A stretch of 64,000 nucleotides of DNA from contig JAOTON010001685.1 of NCBI GenBank assembly GCA_034440635.1, positions 2,924,501-2,988,500 of the forward strand, written 5' to 3'. Of this stretch, positions 11,380 to 21,605 are shown one piece after another; the first letter of the stretch is position 1, and each line of letters opens with the position of its first letter. Both the position numbers and the translations under genes were made by a program. Below the pieces are notes generated by a model. The model was not told where the DNA came from, made no database searches, and worked only from the letters and a program-made list of their open reading frames with translations. The stretch is from Lepas anatifera (Eukaryota > Arthropoda > Thecostraca > Lepadidae).

Positions 11380-13065
11380 TCAAGGGCGACATGGATCACA
11401 GACCCATGCCTTTTGGTGACGGTGTGCGTCAGTGCAGGGGACGCATGCCCACCCACCGCAGATATTGCATCGGATCCACTGTTCGCAGCTGAGCTCAAAC
11501 CGCATACTGCAGTAAATGCAGAGTACACTGCTGGACGAGGATGGCTGCGGTTCCATTTGTTTCTGCTTCTCACGTTCTTTCTTGTCTTTTCCTTTCTTAT
11601 CACAGGATTCCTTATTCTGCTTCTTGCTCTCACGCTCAAAAATTCGCCTCGTTACCACCACCGCTGAACTATTGATAGACTTCCTTTTCACCTGTCCCCT
11701 TTTACTCTTTGGTGTAGCTAGCAGTTTTTCGAAACTGGTGGTGCTCAGCTCCAGTTCCTGAGAGCTTGGGTCTTCAAATCCGGCCTTCTCTGATATGTCT
11801 GACACTTCCAAGACATCTTCTGGCTCGTCTTCAACGCTTCTTGGGGGCGTCGCCAGCAGCTCTTCGGAGCCCAGTGGTCGCTCCGAGACATCAGCAGGAG
11901 CGAACGCCTCTTCATCGATTGCTGCCATGGAAGGAGGAAACATTCCAGTTGTTCTGAACCCATTGACAAGAGTCGATGGCTTCGAAGCCCTCTGGAGGGC
12001 CGCCGCCAGAAGGGTCTCGAAGGCTGGCCCCTTCCTCAGTGATTGTCCAGGGTGAGTGCGCAGGTGAGCCTGGAACTCTGCATTGAAGTAGGTCTTGAAG
12101 GGACCGAAGAAGGTTCGATCTAGCGGTTGTAGTTCGTGTGTCGTGTTGGAAGGCAAACACAACAGTTCCACTTCGAGTTTCTCCGCTTTGTCTGCCACAT
12201 CTTCACTCACATGACTCCGATGGCCGTCGACTATCAGGAGGACTTTGCCGCTGGGCTTAAAGCGACCGAAGTGATCCAACCATTGCATGAACAGAAACGA
12301 GTTGAAGTAGCCAGACTGACTGAGTGCGATCTTCGACCCCGGCGGCATTTTCATACCGAACTGTGGCTGCATCCTGGCTCCCTTGTACACGATCATCGGA
12401 GGTATGAAAGATCCTAAGGCGTTCCCCGCCACCATGACTGATACCGTCTCAGCTTTCTCTGCGGGCACTTGCTGGTACACACGTTTGTCACCTTTACAGG
12501 CAATGACACGAGGGGCTTTACCCATAGTCAGCTGCACGCCAGATTCGTCAGCGTTAAACACGCGCTCAGGTTTGTCCATGATACCCAGTTCAGTCATGCG
12601 GGTTTTCAGAAGGTTGATGTATTCCCTGACAGTTGATCTGTTCATTTTCTGCCCACGTGCAAAATTTAGCTTCTCTGACTGCCTGACTGAGAGACCTGGA
12701 TTCCTCTTCAGGAAGCCCTTGAGCCATTTCTTTCCAGCCAGGCCGTTTTTGAACGGAGTAGCTTTGCCGTTTCTCTCACAAAATTCGAACACCACCTTTC
12801 GGATTTCCGGAAGTGCCACCCCGTAGCCGATTCTAGCTAGACGTTTCAGCCTTGCTGTCAGATCTGCCTCCTCAGCGCGGTTGAATACGGCCGGTCTCCC
12901 AGGAGCCTCCCGTAAGTTGGCATTCAGGTGGTCTCGAATTGTCCGGACGGGGACATTGAAGACCTGGGATGCCTTTCTCAGGCTTAGGAGTTTCATTCGA
13001 ACTTTTTCCACAGCCGTGCTTAGTCCTTTGTGGGTCCAGTTAACCGCGCGGCGTAAACGCGCCAT
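11380..13065 (-). CDS. pogo/Tigger-like DDE transposase with C-terminal zinc finger
   Basis: A single intact frame, 561 residues from the chosen Met at 13065 (the frame is open for 32 codons further to 13161). In the 593-residue numbering, residues ~45-80 form a helix-turn-helix of psq/CENP-B type (LRKASQVFNVPVRTIRDHL). Residues ~135-170 hold a second DNA-binding-like segment (KKWLKGFLKRNPGLSVRQ). The DDE_1 catalytic core follows with D205 (NADESG), D312 (VDGHRSH) and D348 (QPLDRTFFGPFK), all acidic residues present. Near the C-terminus are a Lys-rich, probably nuclear-targeting stretch and a PHD-like Cys cluster (CIYC, CNIC, CVPC, CDPC). The 13065 start is preferred because a splice-acceptor-like tract lies just upstream. 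No terminal inverted repeats were found, so it could be a young element whose ends I missed, or a domesticated host gene. The family function is cut-and-paste transposition at TA sites; activity is not shown here. Confidence 0.9.
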   Translation of the reverse strand: MARLRRAVNWTHKGLSTAVEKVRMKLLSLRKASQVFNVPVRTIRDHLNANLREAPGRPAVFNRAEEADLTARLKRLARIGYGVALPEIRKVVFEFCERNGKATPFKNGLAGKKWLKGFLKRNPGLSVRQSEKLNFARGQKMNRSTVREYINLLKTRMTELGIMDKPERVFNADESGVQLTMGKAPRVIACKGDKRVYQQVPAEKAETVSVMVAGNALGSFIPPMIVYKGARMQPQFGMKMPPGSKIALSQSGYFNSFLFMQWLDHFGRFKPSGKVLLIVDGHRSHVSEDVADKAEKLEVELLCLPSNTTHELQPLDRTFFGPFKTYFNAEFQAHLRTHPGQSLRKGPAFETLLAAALQRASKPSTLVNGFRTTGMFPPSMAAIDEEAFAPADVSERPLGSEELLATPPRSVEDEPEDVLEVSDISEKAGFEDPSSQELELSTTSFEKLLATPKSKRGQVKRKSINSSAVVVTRRIFERESKKQNKESCDKKGKDKKEREKQKQMEPQPSSSSSVLCIYCSMRFELSCEQWIRCNICGGWACVPCTDAHRHQKAWVCDPCRP

Positions 13066-13082
13066 GACAAGGCACACGGGAT

Positions 13083-13110
13083 CTGGAAAAGGAAAAGAAA
13101 GGAAATTAAA
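13083..13110 (-). promoter_or_regulatory. candidate 3' splice site upstream of the transposase ATG
   Basis: On the minus strand a pyrimidine-rich tract ends TTTCCTTTTCCAG at 13083, 17 nt before the preferred ATG. This fits an intron in the 5' untranslated region and explains why the frame upstream of the ATG is not transposase-like. No donor was identified. Confidence 0.5.
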
Positions 13111-13161
13111 ATCACGTCTAGAAAGCCGCTGCAAAATGATTGCCAGTGCGGGTAGGTGCAC

Positions 13162-13915
13162 AGGAGATGGAATGAGGGATTACGCGGGCTGATCACCAAA
13201 CGTTTCAAGTGATATTTATTACCACCACCCAGTAGCGGCTGGAGGTCTATTCAAAGCCCTCTCTGGTCCTTGAAACTACCGGGCCAATTAAAAAAATTCG
13301 ATAGAAATTTAAAGGATTTCAAATGAGTCAGTCCAGCCCCCTACAGGGCACACATGCCTCCCACCGGACGCACTCCTGGCGGGGACGTGAATTATGGCAC
13401 TCCCGGGGTCCCGGAGCCACCGTCCGGGCGCTGATTCGTCTTATCATCAGTGGGTTTTTACCATGCATTTTTAGCGTGCTCTACGGAAATACATGTATGC
13501 TTCTAATAGACCTGTGCATGAACCCCAGGCGTCCATGGGCTTTAAAAGTATTCCAGAGCAATTATTTTCCTATAGGTAGTACCAAACTTATAGAGCCAAA
13601 TTGAATCTGGAGTACTGTCTTGTGATATAGTCTTGACGTCGTATTTCCGATGATATGAACTAGAACCACATTTACCTTCAATACTTCGTATCTGAGATCG
13701 AGAGCGTGGAAAATCGCGACGCCCCTGGCTCCGGCGTCATATGCTATAGCACCAGTAAGGACGAATACATTATTTTAAATATTCGTTTTTACCCCATGGA
13801 AAACAAGTGATTTACATCATCATTTCGCATATTTTACATTGCAAAAAATAAACCATACGCAAAAATCATCTATAATTCAAACTGTGCGGGATTGAGACAG
13901 CATGAGTCGTGCGTC
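13162..13915. other. 5' flank of the transposase gene; unexplained
   Basis: Mixed-composition sequence. A 93-codon plus-strand frame (13323-13604) has no recognisable domain. No repeat ends or RNA genes seen. Confidence 0.3.
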
Positions 13916-14335
13916 ATTGGGCACCACTTCCAAATAGCGCACAGCCGAGCTTCTGCATCGCATATCTGGACTGATAAAAATGGTACATCAAAGATATTAT
14001 CGTAGACGAAATTAGCACTTTTCCCTTCCCCAATAGCGCACGCCGATCAAACGTTAGTCGTTTTCTTATTGTGGCGAAAAGCGAAAAGGTGAGACCATGC
14101 AAATTACATGGACGCATTTTCATAGGTCAAGGAAAATAATACTGATTAGCAAAAGCGTTATAAATACCTTGGAGCTTGCGGTGTCCTGTCCTTTCCGTGT
14201 CACGTTCAAACAGGAAAGGCAGCAGAATGCGATAGTGGCAGTCAGCTGGTTGTTGTTGCAATGCGCTGCCATCTTTTGAAAGTTTTCTAACGTTCGTGCG
14301 TAATTGGGCACTGTGCGTAATATGGGCACTTTCCC
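13916..14335. repeat. AATAGCGCAC / TACGCAC repeat segment
   Basis: Motifs such as AAATAGCGCACAG and AATAGCGCACGCC on the left, and GTGCGTAATATGGGCACTTT on the right, suggest a decayed MITE related to 5181-5425. Terminal inverted repeats are weak, so boundaries are approximate. Confidence 0.4.
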
Positions 14336-14640
14336 CAAATCTATCGACAGACAAAATTCGTTCGAAGAAATCGTTGAAAATGCCAAGGTGTTCTAGAGCA
14401 TGGCGTGCATTAAGACAATTTCTAACAGAGTTTGTGGCAACAGGGTTTCACGACTTTGGGAGGGGTGGCGTGGCTTACAAAAGAGCAAGAGTTGGGGCAG
14501 TGCTGCGGAAGAGACGCGAGAAGTTCCGGGGAAACCTGGATAAACTTTGAGATATTGTAGCTCTTGATGCCACTGAAGTGATCAATAAAAAATCGGCTGT
14601 TAAGTGCCCACATCCACCAAAAGAACGGAGGACATAGCCT
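14335..14640 (+). repeat. foldback structure, left arm (carries an empty TTAA site)
   Basis: This arm is present as an inverted copy split into 14821-15058 and 16093-16167. It contains a single TTAA at 14410-14413 exactly where the right arm carries the 15059-16092 MITE. A shorter inverted piece (about 14698-14790) lies in the loop. The whole resembles a foldback element. Confidence 0.85.
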
Positions 14641-14820
14641 TCTACGTACTATACATCTAAAATGTGTCCTACATTGTAGTAAACATTGTAGAACAATATT
14701 CCAGGTTTCCCCGGAACTTCTCGCGTGTCTCTTCCACAACACCGCCCGGACTCTTGCTCTTTTGTAAGCCACATCACTCCTCCCAAAGTCGTGATTGCTT
14801 AAAAGCTTCTACTATATAGT

Positions 14821-15058
14821 AGGCTATGTCCTCCGTTTTTTTTTTTTTTGGTGGGTGTGAGCACTTGAGCAGCCGATTTTTTATTGATCTCTTCAATGGC
14901 ATCAGGAGCTACGATATCTCAAAGTCCCGGAACTTCTCGCGTCTCTTCTGCAACACCGCCCCAACTCTCTTTTGTAAGCCGCCCTGCTCTTTTGTGAGCC
15001 ACGCTACCCCTCCCAAACTCGTGAAAGCTTGTCGCCACAACCTCTGTTAGAAATTGTC
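14821..15058 (-). repeat. foldback structure, right arm, inner part
   Basis: Inverted copy of 14414-14640, ending CTGTTAGAAATTGTC at the TTAA where the MITE inserted. The outer part of the arm continues at 16093-16167 (ATGCACGCCATGCTGC and onward). Confidence 0.85.
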
Positions 15059-16092
15059 TTAACCCTCGCCCCACCGGGGGGCCATCGATGGCCCCCCTAA
15101 GGTTTTTCCGGGATAGCAGAAAAACGGCGAGGCGCAGCACCGCAGTTGAGGGCTCTACCTCTCACTGCATCATTTTCCCATCATCCCTGAAATTTTTTAC
15201 CCCGGGTCACCCAAGGTCAGGTCACCAGACGAGGTCAACCAAGGTCACCTCACTTCACTTTAGAGCTCTGTAAGAGCTACATTTCAAAGTCGATCGATTT
15301 GAAACTTCCTACACTTCATAACCCCTCCAGGGTCTACAAGGTGTATATCCGGGATTTTTCGATTTCGTGCCCTGAGGTCAGGTCACGAGGCGACCTCTCC
15401 CATTGGAAAAGCATAGGGAAAAGTTGTTTCATGATATAAAAGCCACAAAATTGATTGCAAATACTCAGACTGCTCAGAACAACGTTTTTGGACACCCTTT
15501 CACGGATCCCAGGGGTCATATTTGCCCTTTGACTTTTCCAAGGTCATCCAAGGTCACCAGAGGTCAAAAACAGTATTTTGGCAATAACTTTTGACCTAAT
15601 TAAGCTAGAGCGGTGAAACAAACACCATCGTGTTTGTCTTGTCACTGGCTTTCATTTGATATACGGCAAGTCACTTTCTGACCTTTCGTGACCTCAGGTC
15701 ATATTAGGTCACGAGGTGACCTCTGGAGGTCAAACCACTGGCGGGAGGTCTTTACGTTCCACATAGCGGAAAAAGTACTGGCAATTTGCTATCAAATGTA
15801 CTTTACCAGGCCTCAATAGCTCTAATGACATAAGAGTTATGCCCAGTTTGCTTAATCATTGCATATTTGAGTGAAAATAGCCGATCTTGACCTAATTTGA
15901 CCTCTGGAGGACAAACCATTGACCTGAGCACTAAAACATGCGAAGTAATTTCTTACTGAATTCACGCAAGCTTTCTATTGCACTTTGCAGATTTGCGCTA
16001 ACGCCCATATTTTCGGAGTTAGAGGGGGGGCCATCGATGGCCCCCCCGGTGGGGCGAAGGTGGCGCCGGACCCCCGGTGGGGCGCGGGTTAA
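15059..16092 (+). mobile_element. TTAA-flanked MITE, copy B
   Basis: TTAA at 15059-15062 and 16089-16092. The ends read CCCTCGCCCCACCGGGGGG on the left and CCCCCGGTGGGGCGCGGG on the right; just inside, GGGGCCATCGATGGCCCC occurs at both ends. There are many AGGTCA/TGACCT hexamers and no transposase. A full-length relative with three later insertions lies at 26715-29217. The TTAA duplication is supported by an empty-site paralogue at 14410-14413. Confidence 0.95.
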
Positions 16093-16162
16093 TGCACGCC
16101 ATGCTGCAGAACACCTTGGCATTTTCCACGCTTTCTTCGAACGTCTTTTGTCTGTCGATGGA

Positions 16163-16927
16163 TTTATGAGCGTGGCATAATAATATCAGTACATGAAGCT
16201 TTGGGGGCAGTTTGGTGCCCCCAATTGAAGATACTTGTTGGCCCACCAAATAACACTCAGTGGAGCTGGAGGACTTTAGGCTGGTGTCGCAGCCTGTTCG
16301 TCCCCCTTCTGTTCGTATTTTGATTCCTCACTAGCCATGTTCTGGCCTTGGTTAGTCACGGCAAGGGTTATTCACGCTATTCATATTCGGCATCTATGAG
16401 AAAATTAATTCTGCAGGTAAAGAGGAATCTGGTCAGATAATTACATATCTGAGGGTGTTTTCTCGCGTAGGCGTTAACACGCACAAGCCAGTGAAACTTG
16501 CCTCGACGTGTCCAGACTGAGTTAATTGCTATTCGAAGTAGTTCTAGATAAAGATCGATGGATCTAAAGAACACCTTTCAGAGGGGAAAAGGGAGTCAAA
16601 ATCGAGTAAATGAACAACAAAGCGAGGAGGTAGTATCATCGAGTGAAAATTGCAAAAAACTATTTTTTTAAGAAAAATGGTGAAAAATATTTTTTTGGTG
16701 GGATCAAATTATGATATTTTGGGATTTCGGGGCTACAGCCCCTGGATCCACTATTCTAGATAGCAACAGTCGCACAGTCCTTAAGAGTAAAAGTGGTAAA
16801 AACTCGAGCTGTATGGCTGTCTCTCCTACATATAGGCCCATTGAGGCCAAAGTTAAGAAAAACGTAAAAGGTTACACAAAAAATGACCTACAAGGTGAAC
16901 CAACCCCTGTATGTCAAACTAGCACAG
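16163..16927 (-). repeat. dispersed 0.77-kb repeat, copy 2
   Basis: Reverse complement of 3446-4222 including its internal hAT-like MITE. It begins almost exactly where the foldback right arm ends (about 16167), so the two may belong to one larger unit. Confidence 0.85.
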
Positions 16928-18191
16928 ACTGAAAGCTAAATAGCTCCTCTTTAACATGAAAAGGTCCGAACTTGGCTAGAATATGTGGCTGAATATTTAT
17001 AAAGAATTTGGTCTGTTTTTTGCACTTCTTTGGAAAAACTGAAAACATTGAGCTCGATGCGCGACCCCTAGAAATTATTCGATTTTGCTAATTTTGGTTT
17101 CAATAGACTCAGAATGAGTCAAATAATGGGAAAAGTCACCCCCCACCTATAAATTTCAAAACTTCATCAAATATGAGCCACCCTACTCCACAAGTCTTTT
17201 GAATTACGTAAGTCGAATGTCGAGTCCTTGAAATGAACATCAGGAACATTTACCAGTTTTTTTCAACATAGCAGATCACAAAAGTATACGAGCTATTTGA
17301 CCATACTTTCGACGCTTCATTCGAGATGCGCGGACACGCCCAAAGGATATCAATCCACAGCCCCGCTATAAGCTATTATTACTCAGCTAAAAACTACCTA
17401 CCTTCTGGCTGCCGGGACCCAAGACTTCAAAAGGTGTGTAATCTACTTTTGAGGATTAGGGCTACATTTTCATACATTTTTTGCAGCCTTGTCATACCTT
17501 TTTTGCAGCTTCAATCTAAAAAGTATTGAAGTTTTATTTCGTTTCATCCGTGCAAAAGTTACACGCACTAAGCATCCTAAAGTACCTATGATTTCATTTA
17601 GCCAGATGAGTAGCACGGCGGCGGCGCCTGATACTACGGTTCTACCTTTGACCGAAAGGTGGCAGCGTAATCATTGCCTTCCGCTCTCCGCCCGGTCTGT
17701 CATCAATGAGATGCATCAGCTTATGCGAAAAGAAAGCCTGGAGCATGGGAGTCCAAAGCGGAGGGGACGGGGCACGCGTGCCCAACTGGCGAATCAGGGG
17801 GTGTACCCCTAAATATTTTGAACTGGACCTAGTTGTCTTACGCTTTATCACTATCATCTGCGTGAACTTACCTGAGTGCTTCGATTACAGTGACAGTGAA
17901 GTGCATCGTCAGTATTTTCAAAGGCAGCTAATACATGCAAAATTCGCCCCTCAGAGCACCCCTGGCTCCCGATATCGCCAGTCCAAGCTCCATGCCCCTC
18001 GCAAAAATTCCGTCGGGACACCCCTGCTCTGAGGGCATGGACGCCGGAAAATAGGAACCAGAGGGGCACTCGCCCTTTCATTTGTTCAAAGAAAATTGCC
18101 GCTTTTCAGCAATGCTGGATAAAATCGGCAAATGTTGCACCCAACGGGTGCGGAAGGTAACAGAGAGGACAAATCAGACTAACTTTTTGTT
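16928..18191. other. unexplained spacer
   Basis: No defensible gene. The 107- and 108-codon frames at 17489-18032 show no domain. Around 17948-18035 there is a short inverted pair (CCCTCAGAGCA / TGCTCTGAGGG) near CACCCCTG motifs, possibly a decayed hAT-like MITE. Confidence 0.3.
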
Positions 18192-18199
18192 CATAGAGG

Positions 18200-18354
18200 C
18201 AGTGGCGGATCCAGGAATTCATTTCGGGGTTGGGGGTGGGGGGCTCGAGCCTCACCTACTAGTACATCAGACACCTCACCTATGTATTACGCATAGGGGC
18301 TGGGACATTTCGGGGGGCTTGAGCCCCCAGCTCCTCCCCTTGGATCCACCACTG
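18200..18354. mobile_element. hAT-like MITE, 155 bp
   Basis: Left end CAGTGGCGGATCCAGG, right end TTGGATCCACCACTG. The 8-bp flanks CATAGAGG (18192-18199) and CGTAGAGG (18355-18362) match at 7 of 8. Non-coding. Confidence 0.88.
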
Positions 18355-18362
18355 CGTAGAGG

Positions 18363-19384
18363 GAACAGTTCATGTTGAGCAGGAGGTTGAAGATCGACTG
18401 GCCTCGTCACCTACTTACCGGTGGCGACACTTCTGTCTTCAGGTACTTATAGACGAATCAGCAAAAGTTACCTGGCGGGCAAATGTCCTTGATTATAGTC
18501 AGAGGTAGCCAATGTTTCGTGAACTCGACAAATTAAACTCTGGAGGCAAAGAGGAAACATGTAATGCTTTGGTATTTTTTGGAAAAATTACAGTTCATAT
18601 CATGGTACAAATTGGCTTTACAGGTGGCGACATAATGACCTCACCATCAATCATAGGTGGAGACCGGGGGGGGGTAGAAGGGGAGGAGGTCAGGGCCCGA
18701 TATGAACTGTGGGTCGCCCATATAGGGGTTATGTAAGGTTTTTATTACTTTGCTAGTGTTAACCAACCCAGGGCCCCCTCTTCGGCCCTGAAACGACCGA
18801 GAAGAGCTGTCCAGCGCTGCCACCGATTAACATCGACCTTTCTTGGTGGCGGTACACAACACGAGCTGTTGCTTACCTGGAGGCTGGCAGCCTCACACTT
18901 GCCGGGACAGATCACTAAATCGCCAGGGAGAAATTATAGATTTTACCTAAACGCGTGCGCACCAACACTAAGCCGTCATCTGATGATTCCCGGTCATATC
19001 TGGCGACCAGTTCCCTCAATGGGAACAAGAGCCGGAGACGCGAATCTGGTCCTAACTGTTATCTGTTACCACTCAGTGAAGCCGCCCACTGGATTCTTCG
19101 TTTTTTTGTATGAATTTTCCACCCGCTGAAGGTGCGTTTGGGAGGGCTGGGGTTAATTGTTGCTGAATCCCGCCCACCTCAATGCCACTAACTTCACTTC
19201 CAATTCCAGTTTATTTACATCAGCCCCAACAAGACGAGGCTAGTTATGAATGCCTGCCAATATACATGATGGCATCATACTGGAACAGAAAATCGCAGGC
19301 TTACATGTAAGAGTAATCTCAGGGCGTGCTTGAACGCTGCTTGATTCCTGATGCGACACACTTCGAGTGTAAATACCTTTATAC
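18363..19384. other. unexplained spacer
   Basis: No gene, RNA or repeat I can support. Confidence 0.3.
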
Positions 19385-19392
19385 TCATCAGC

Positions 19393-19550
19393 CAGTGGTG
19401 GATACAAGGGGGGCCAGGAGGGCTCAAGCCCCTCCCCCATGTCAAAGTGTTTACAGTCAATGCGGAGTCGGAGGCTGTTCCGAGGCAATGGCGCGGGAGG
19501 CTCGAGCCTCATAGCCCCTCCCCTCCCTAAATGTCCTGGATCCGCCACTG
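19393..19550. mobile_element. hAT-like MITE, 158 bp
   Basis: Left end CAGTGGTGGATACAAGG, right end TCCTGGATCCGCCACTG. The flanks TCATCAGC and CCACCAGC match at 6 of 8. The interior shares GGCTCAAGCCCCTCCCC-type sequence with the 18200 copy. Confidence 0.8.
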
Positions 19551-19841
19551 CCACCAGCTTTTACATTGATCAGCCGACACATGGGCGCCATATGACCCAG
19601 CTGTCGGTGCGCCCAAAAACCCCAACAATGATGATGATCAGCCGACACTGTGTGCATGCCCGGTATCGCAGAGATGAGCGTGTCATGTATCATGACCAAG
19701 TCCTGCGGTCACAAACATGTCTTTACAACTGCTGAGTTTGTTCGCGATGTGTTCATTAGACACAGGACGTGGTTGGCACACGGTAGGTTCTTTATAGGAT
19801 GATCCAGGCCATCAGCGTGGGACGAAAGACAGACGCCTTAA

Positions 19842-20282
19842 AGGGAATGTGGCACCTTTATAACATGATTTTAACTGAGATAGCTAAGTTGTAAAGCATG
19901 CCGGAAACCCGTTACTGAATTTGTCTTGAACCTCAAAATTTCCGTGGAGAAAAGCTAAGAATCTACCTGAAATGTATCCCAAATCTACCCCGGGTATGCA
20001 GCCACAGTTTTCAGCTGTTTGCGTGACGACAGCGCTGACATCCCGGTGAGGAATCAGCCAATTGAAGCCCTTAAAGCCTATTGAATATAGTAGTAGTTGC
20101 CTGATCATGACGTCATCCACAGGCAGATGTTTATTTTTAACCCTAGTGGAGCTTTTTAAAATATAAATATTGAGCTCGTTGTACATTTTTTTAGAGAAAT
20201 CATGGCCGTTTTCATGATTTTCGGCTAAAAATACCCCTAATTACGCTAAATACCTGGATTTGACCAAGGTGCCGCATAACCT
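19842..20282 (-). mobile_element. TTAA-flanked MITE, AGGGAATG family, copy 2
   Basis: TTAA at 19838-19841 and 20283-20286. The left end AGGGAATGTGGCACCTT is perfect against the family; the right end is decayed to 14 of 17. Inverted relative to the 4700-5148 copy and of similar length (441 bp). Confidence 0.87.
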
Positions 20283-20596
20283 TTAACTGACCGGACCGAT
20301 GATTCCCGTCGCGCGCAAACCCCGGCAGCAGGGCATAAGTCTAAATACAGATTTGAACAAAATAAGCCCTGGTATTTTCCACTCTAGTCTTTTCGGCAGC
20401 TAAATAGGAACTAAAAATTTCGCTCGACTGAAATTGTTCAATTTTCTATCCTTTTTTCAGGAAATAATTAAAGTAGTACGCATTAAATCAGGAAATTGCA
20501 TGAAGCTGGAATCAGGAATGCAAATATGCAGAATGCAGTGACTGGTAATATCACTAGCACCATTGCTGTGCATTTGCGTGCATACGTAGGTATTTA

Positions 20597-20923
20597 CAGT
20601 GGCGGACTAGCCGGTGGGTCTGGGGCGGAGGGAGGGGAGGTAAGCCAAAGTCGAGAAGAAAAAACCTCACGTGGTGGGAGTATGCCACAATTTAACAAGA
20701 CGGTAGATTTTGGAGGTAAGCCCAAGAGTCGATGAGCAAAAAAAACATTGCGAGGCGAAACTTGTTGCCACAAGATGCTTGTTTTTTGCTATCCAAGGCC
20801 CAGTGTTTACACTGAAGTGATTGCTCCTGTTTGAAGTTGAGAGTTGAATCACCAAAATCTCGCTTATAAACTAAAAAGGAGTCTGGGCAAAAGCCTGTTT
20901 TGCGCCCCCCCGATCCGCCACTG
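20597..20923. mobile_element. hAT-like MITE, 327 bp
   Basis: Left end CAGTGGCGGACTAG, right end CCCGATCCGCCACTG. The flanks are CGTAGGTATTTA (20585-20596) and CGTAGGTACTTA (20924-20935), 11 of 12 matching, longer than the 8 bp usual for hAT. Confidence 0.8.
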
Positions 20924-21095
20924 CGTAGGTACTTAAAATATATCCATGTGCTCATGTTTTCTAAGCACGTGCAATATTTCAATCAATCTAATGCTTAGAT
21001 ATTTCCACTGGGTGTGGGTAATCCAGCTTGCAATAAGCTTCCCACGGCTTTCATTTCTTAGTCCTCATGGTAAAGAATGTTCCCGTTTGCTATGT

Positions 21096-21605
21096 TGGCT
21101 CTGAGCGTCTGAGTCTGAGATCTGATCGTCCAAGCCTGAGTCTGAGATCTGGTCGTCTGAGTCTGAGATCTGGTCGTCTGAGTCTGAGATCTGGTCGTCT
21201 GAGTCTGAGATCTGGTCGTCTGAGTCTGAGCCTGAGTCTGAGATATGGTCGTCTGAGTCTGAGATCTGGTGGTCAGAGTCTGAGATATGGTCGTCCAAGT
21301 CTGAGTCTGAGATCTGGTAGTCTGAGCCGGAGATCTGGTCGTCTTAGTCGGAGATCTGGTCGTCTGAGTCTGAGATCTGGTCCTCTGAGTCTGAGATCCG
21401 GTCATCAGAGTCTGAGATCTGGTCGTCCCTGAGTCTGAGATCTGGTCGTCTGAGTCTGAGATCTGGTCGTCCCTGAGTCTGAGATCCGGTCATCTGAGTC
21501 TGTGGTCTGGTCGTCCAATCCTGAGTCTGAGATCTAGTCGTCAAATCCTGAGTCGGAGATCTGGTCGTCCGAGTCTGAAATCTGCTCGTCTTACTCTGAG
21601 ATCTA
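21096..21605. repeat. 21-bp minisatellite, GAGTCTGAGATCTGGTCGTCT
   Basis: About 24 units of predominantly 21 bp, with truncated variants (GTCCAAGTCTGAG, GAGCCTGAG). Because 21 is a multiple of 3, several frames stay open on both strands, including a minus-strand heptad ISDSDDQ. No start context, splice site or domain supports translation. Confidence 0.92.
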
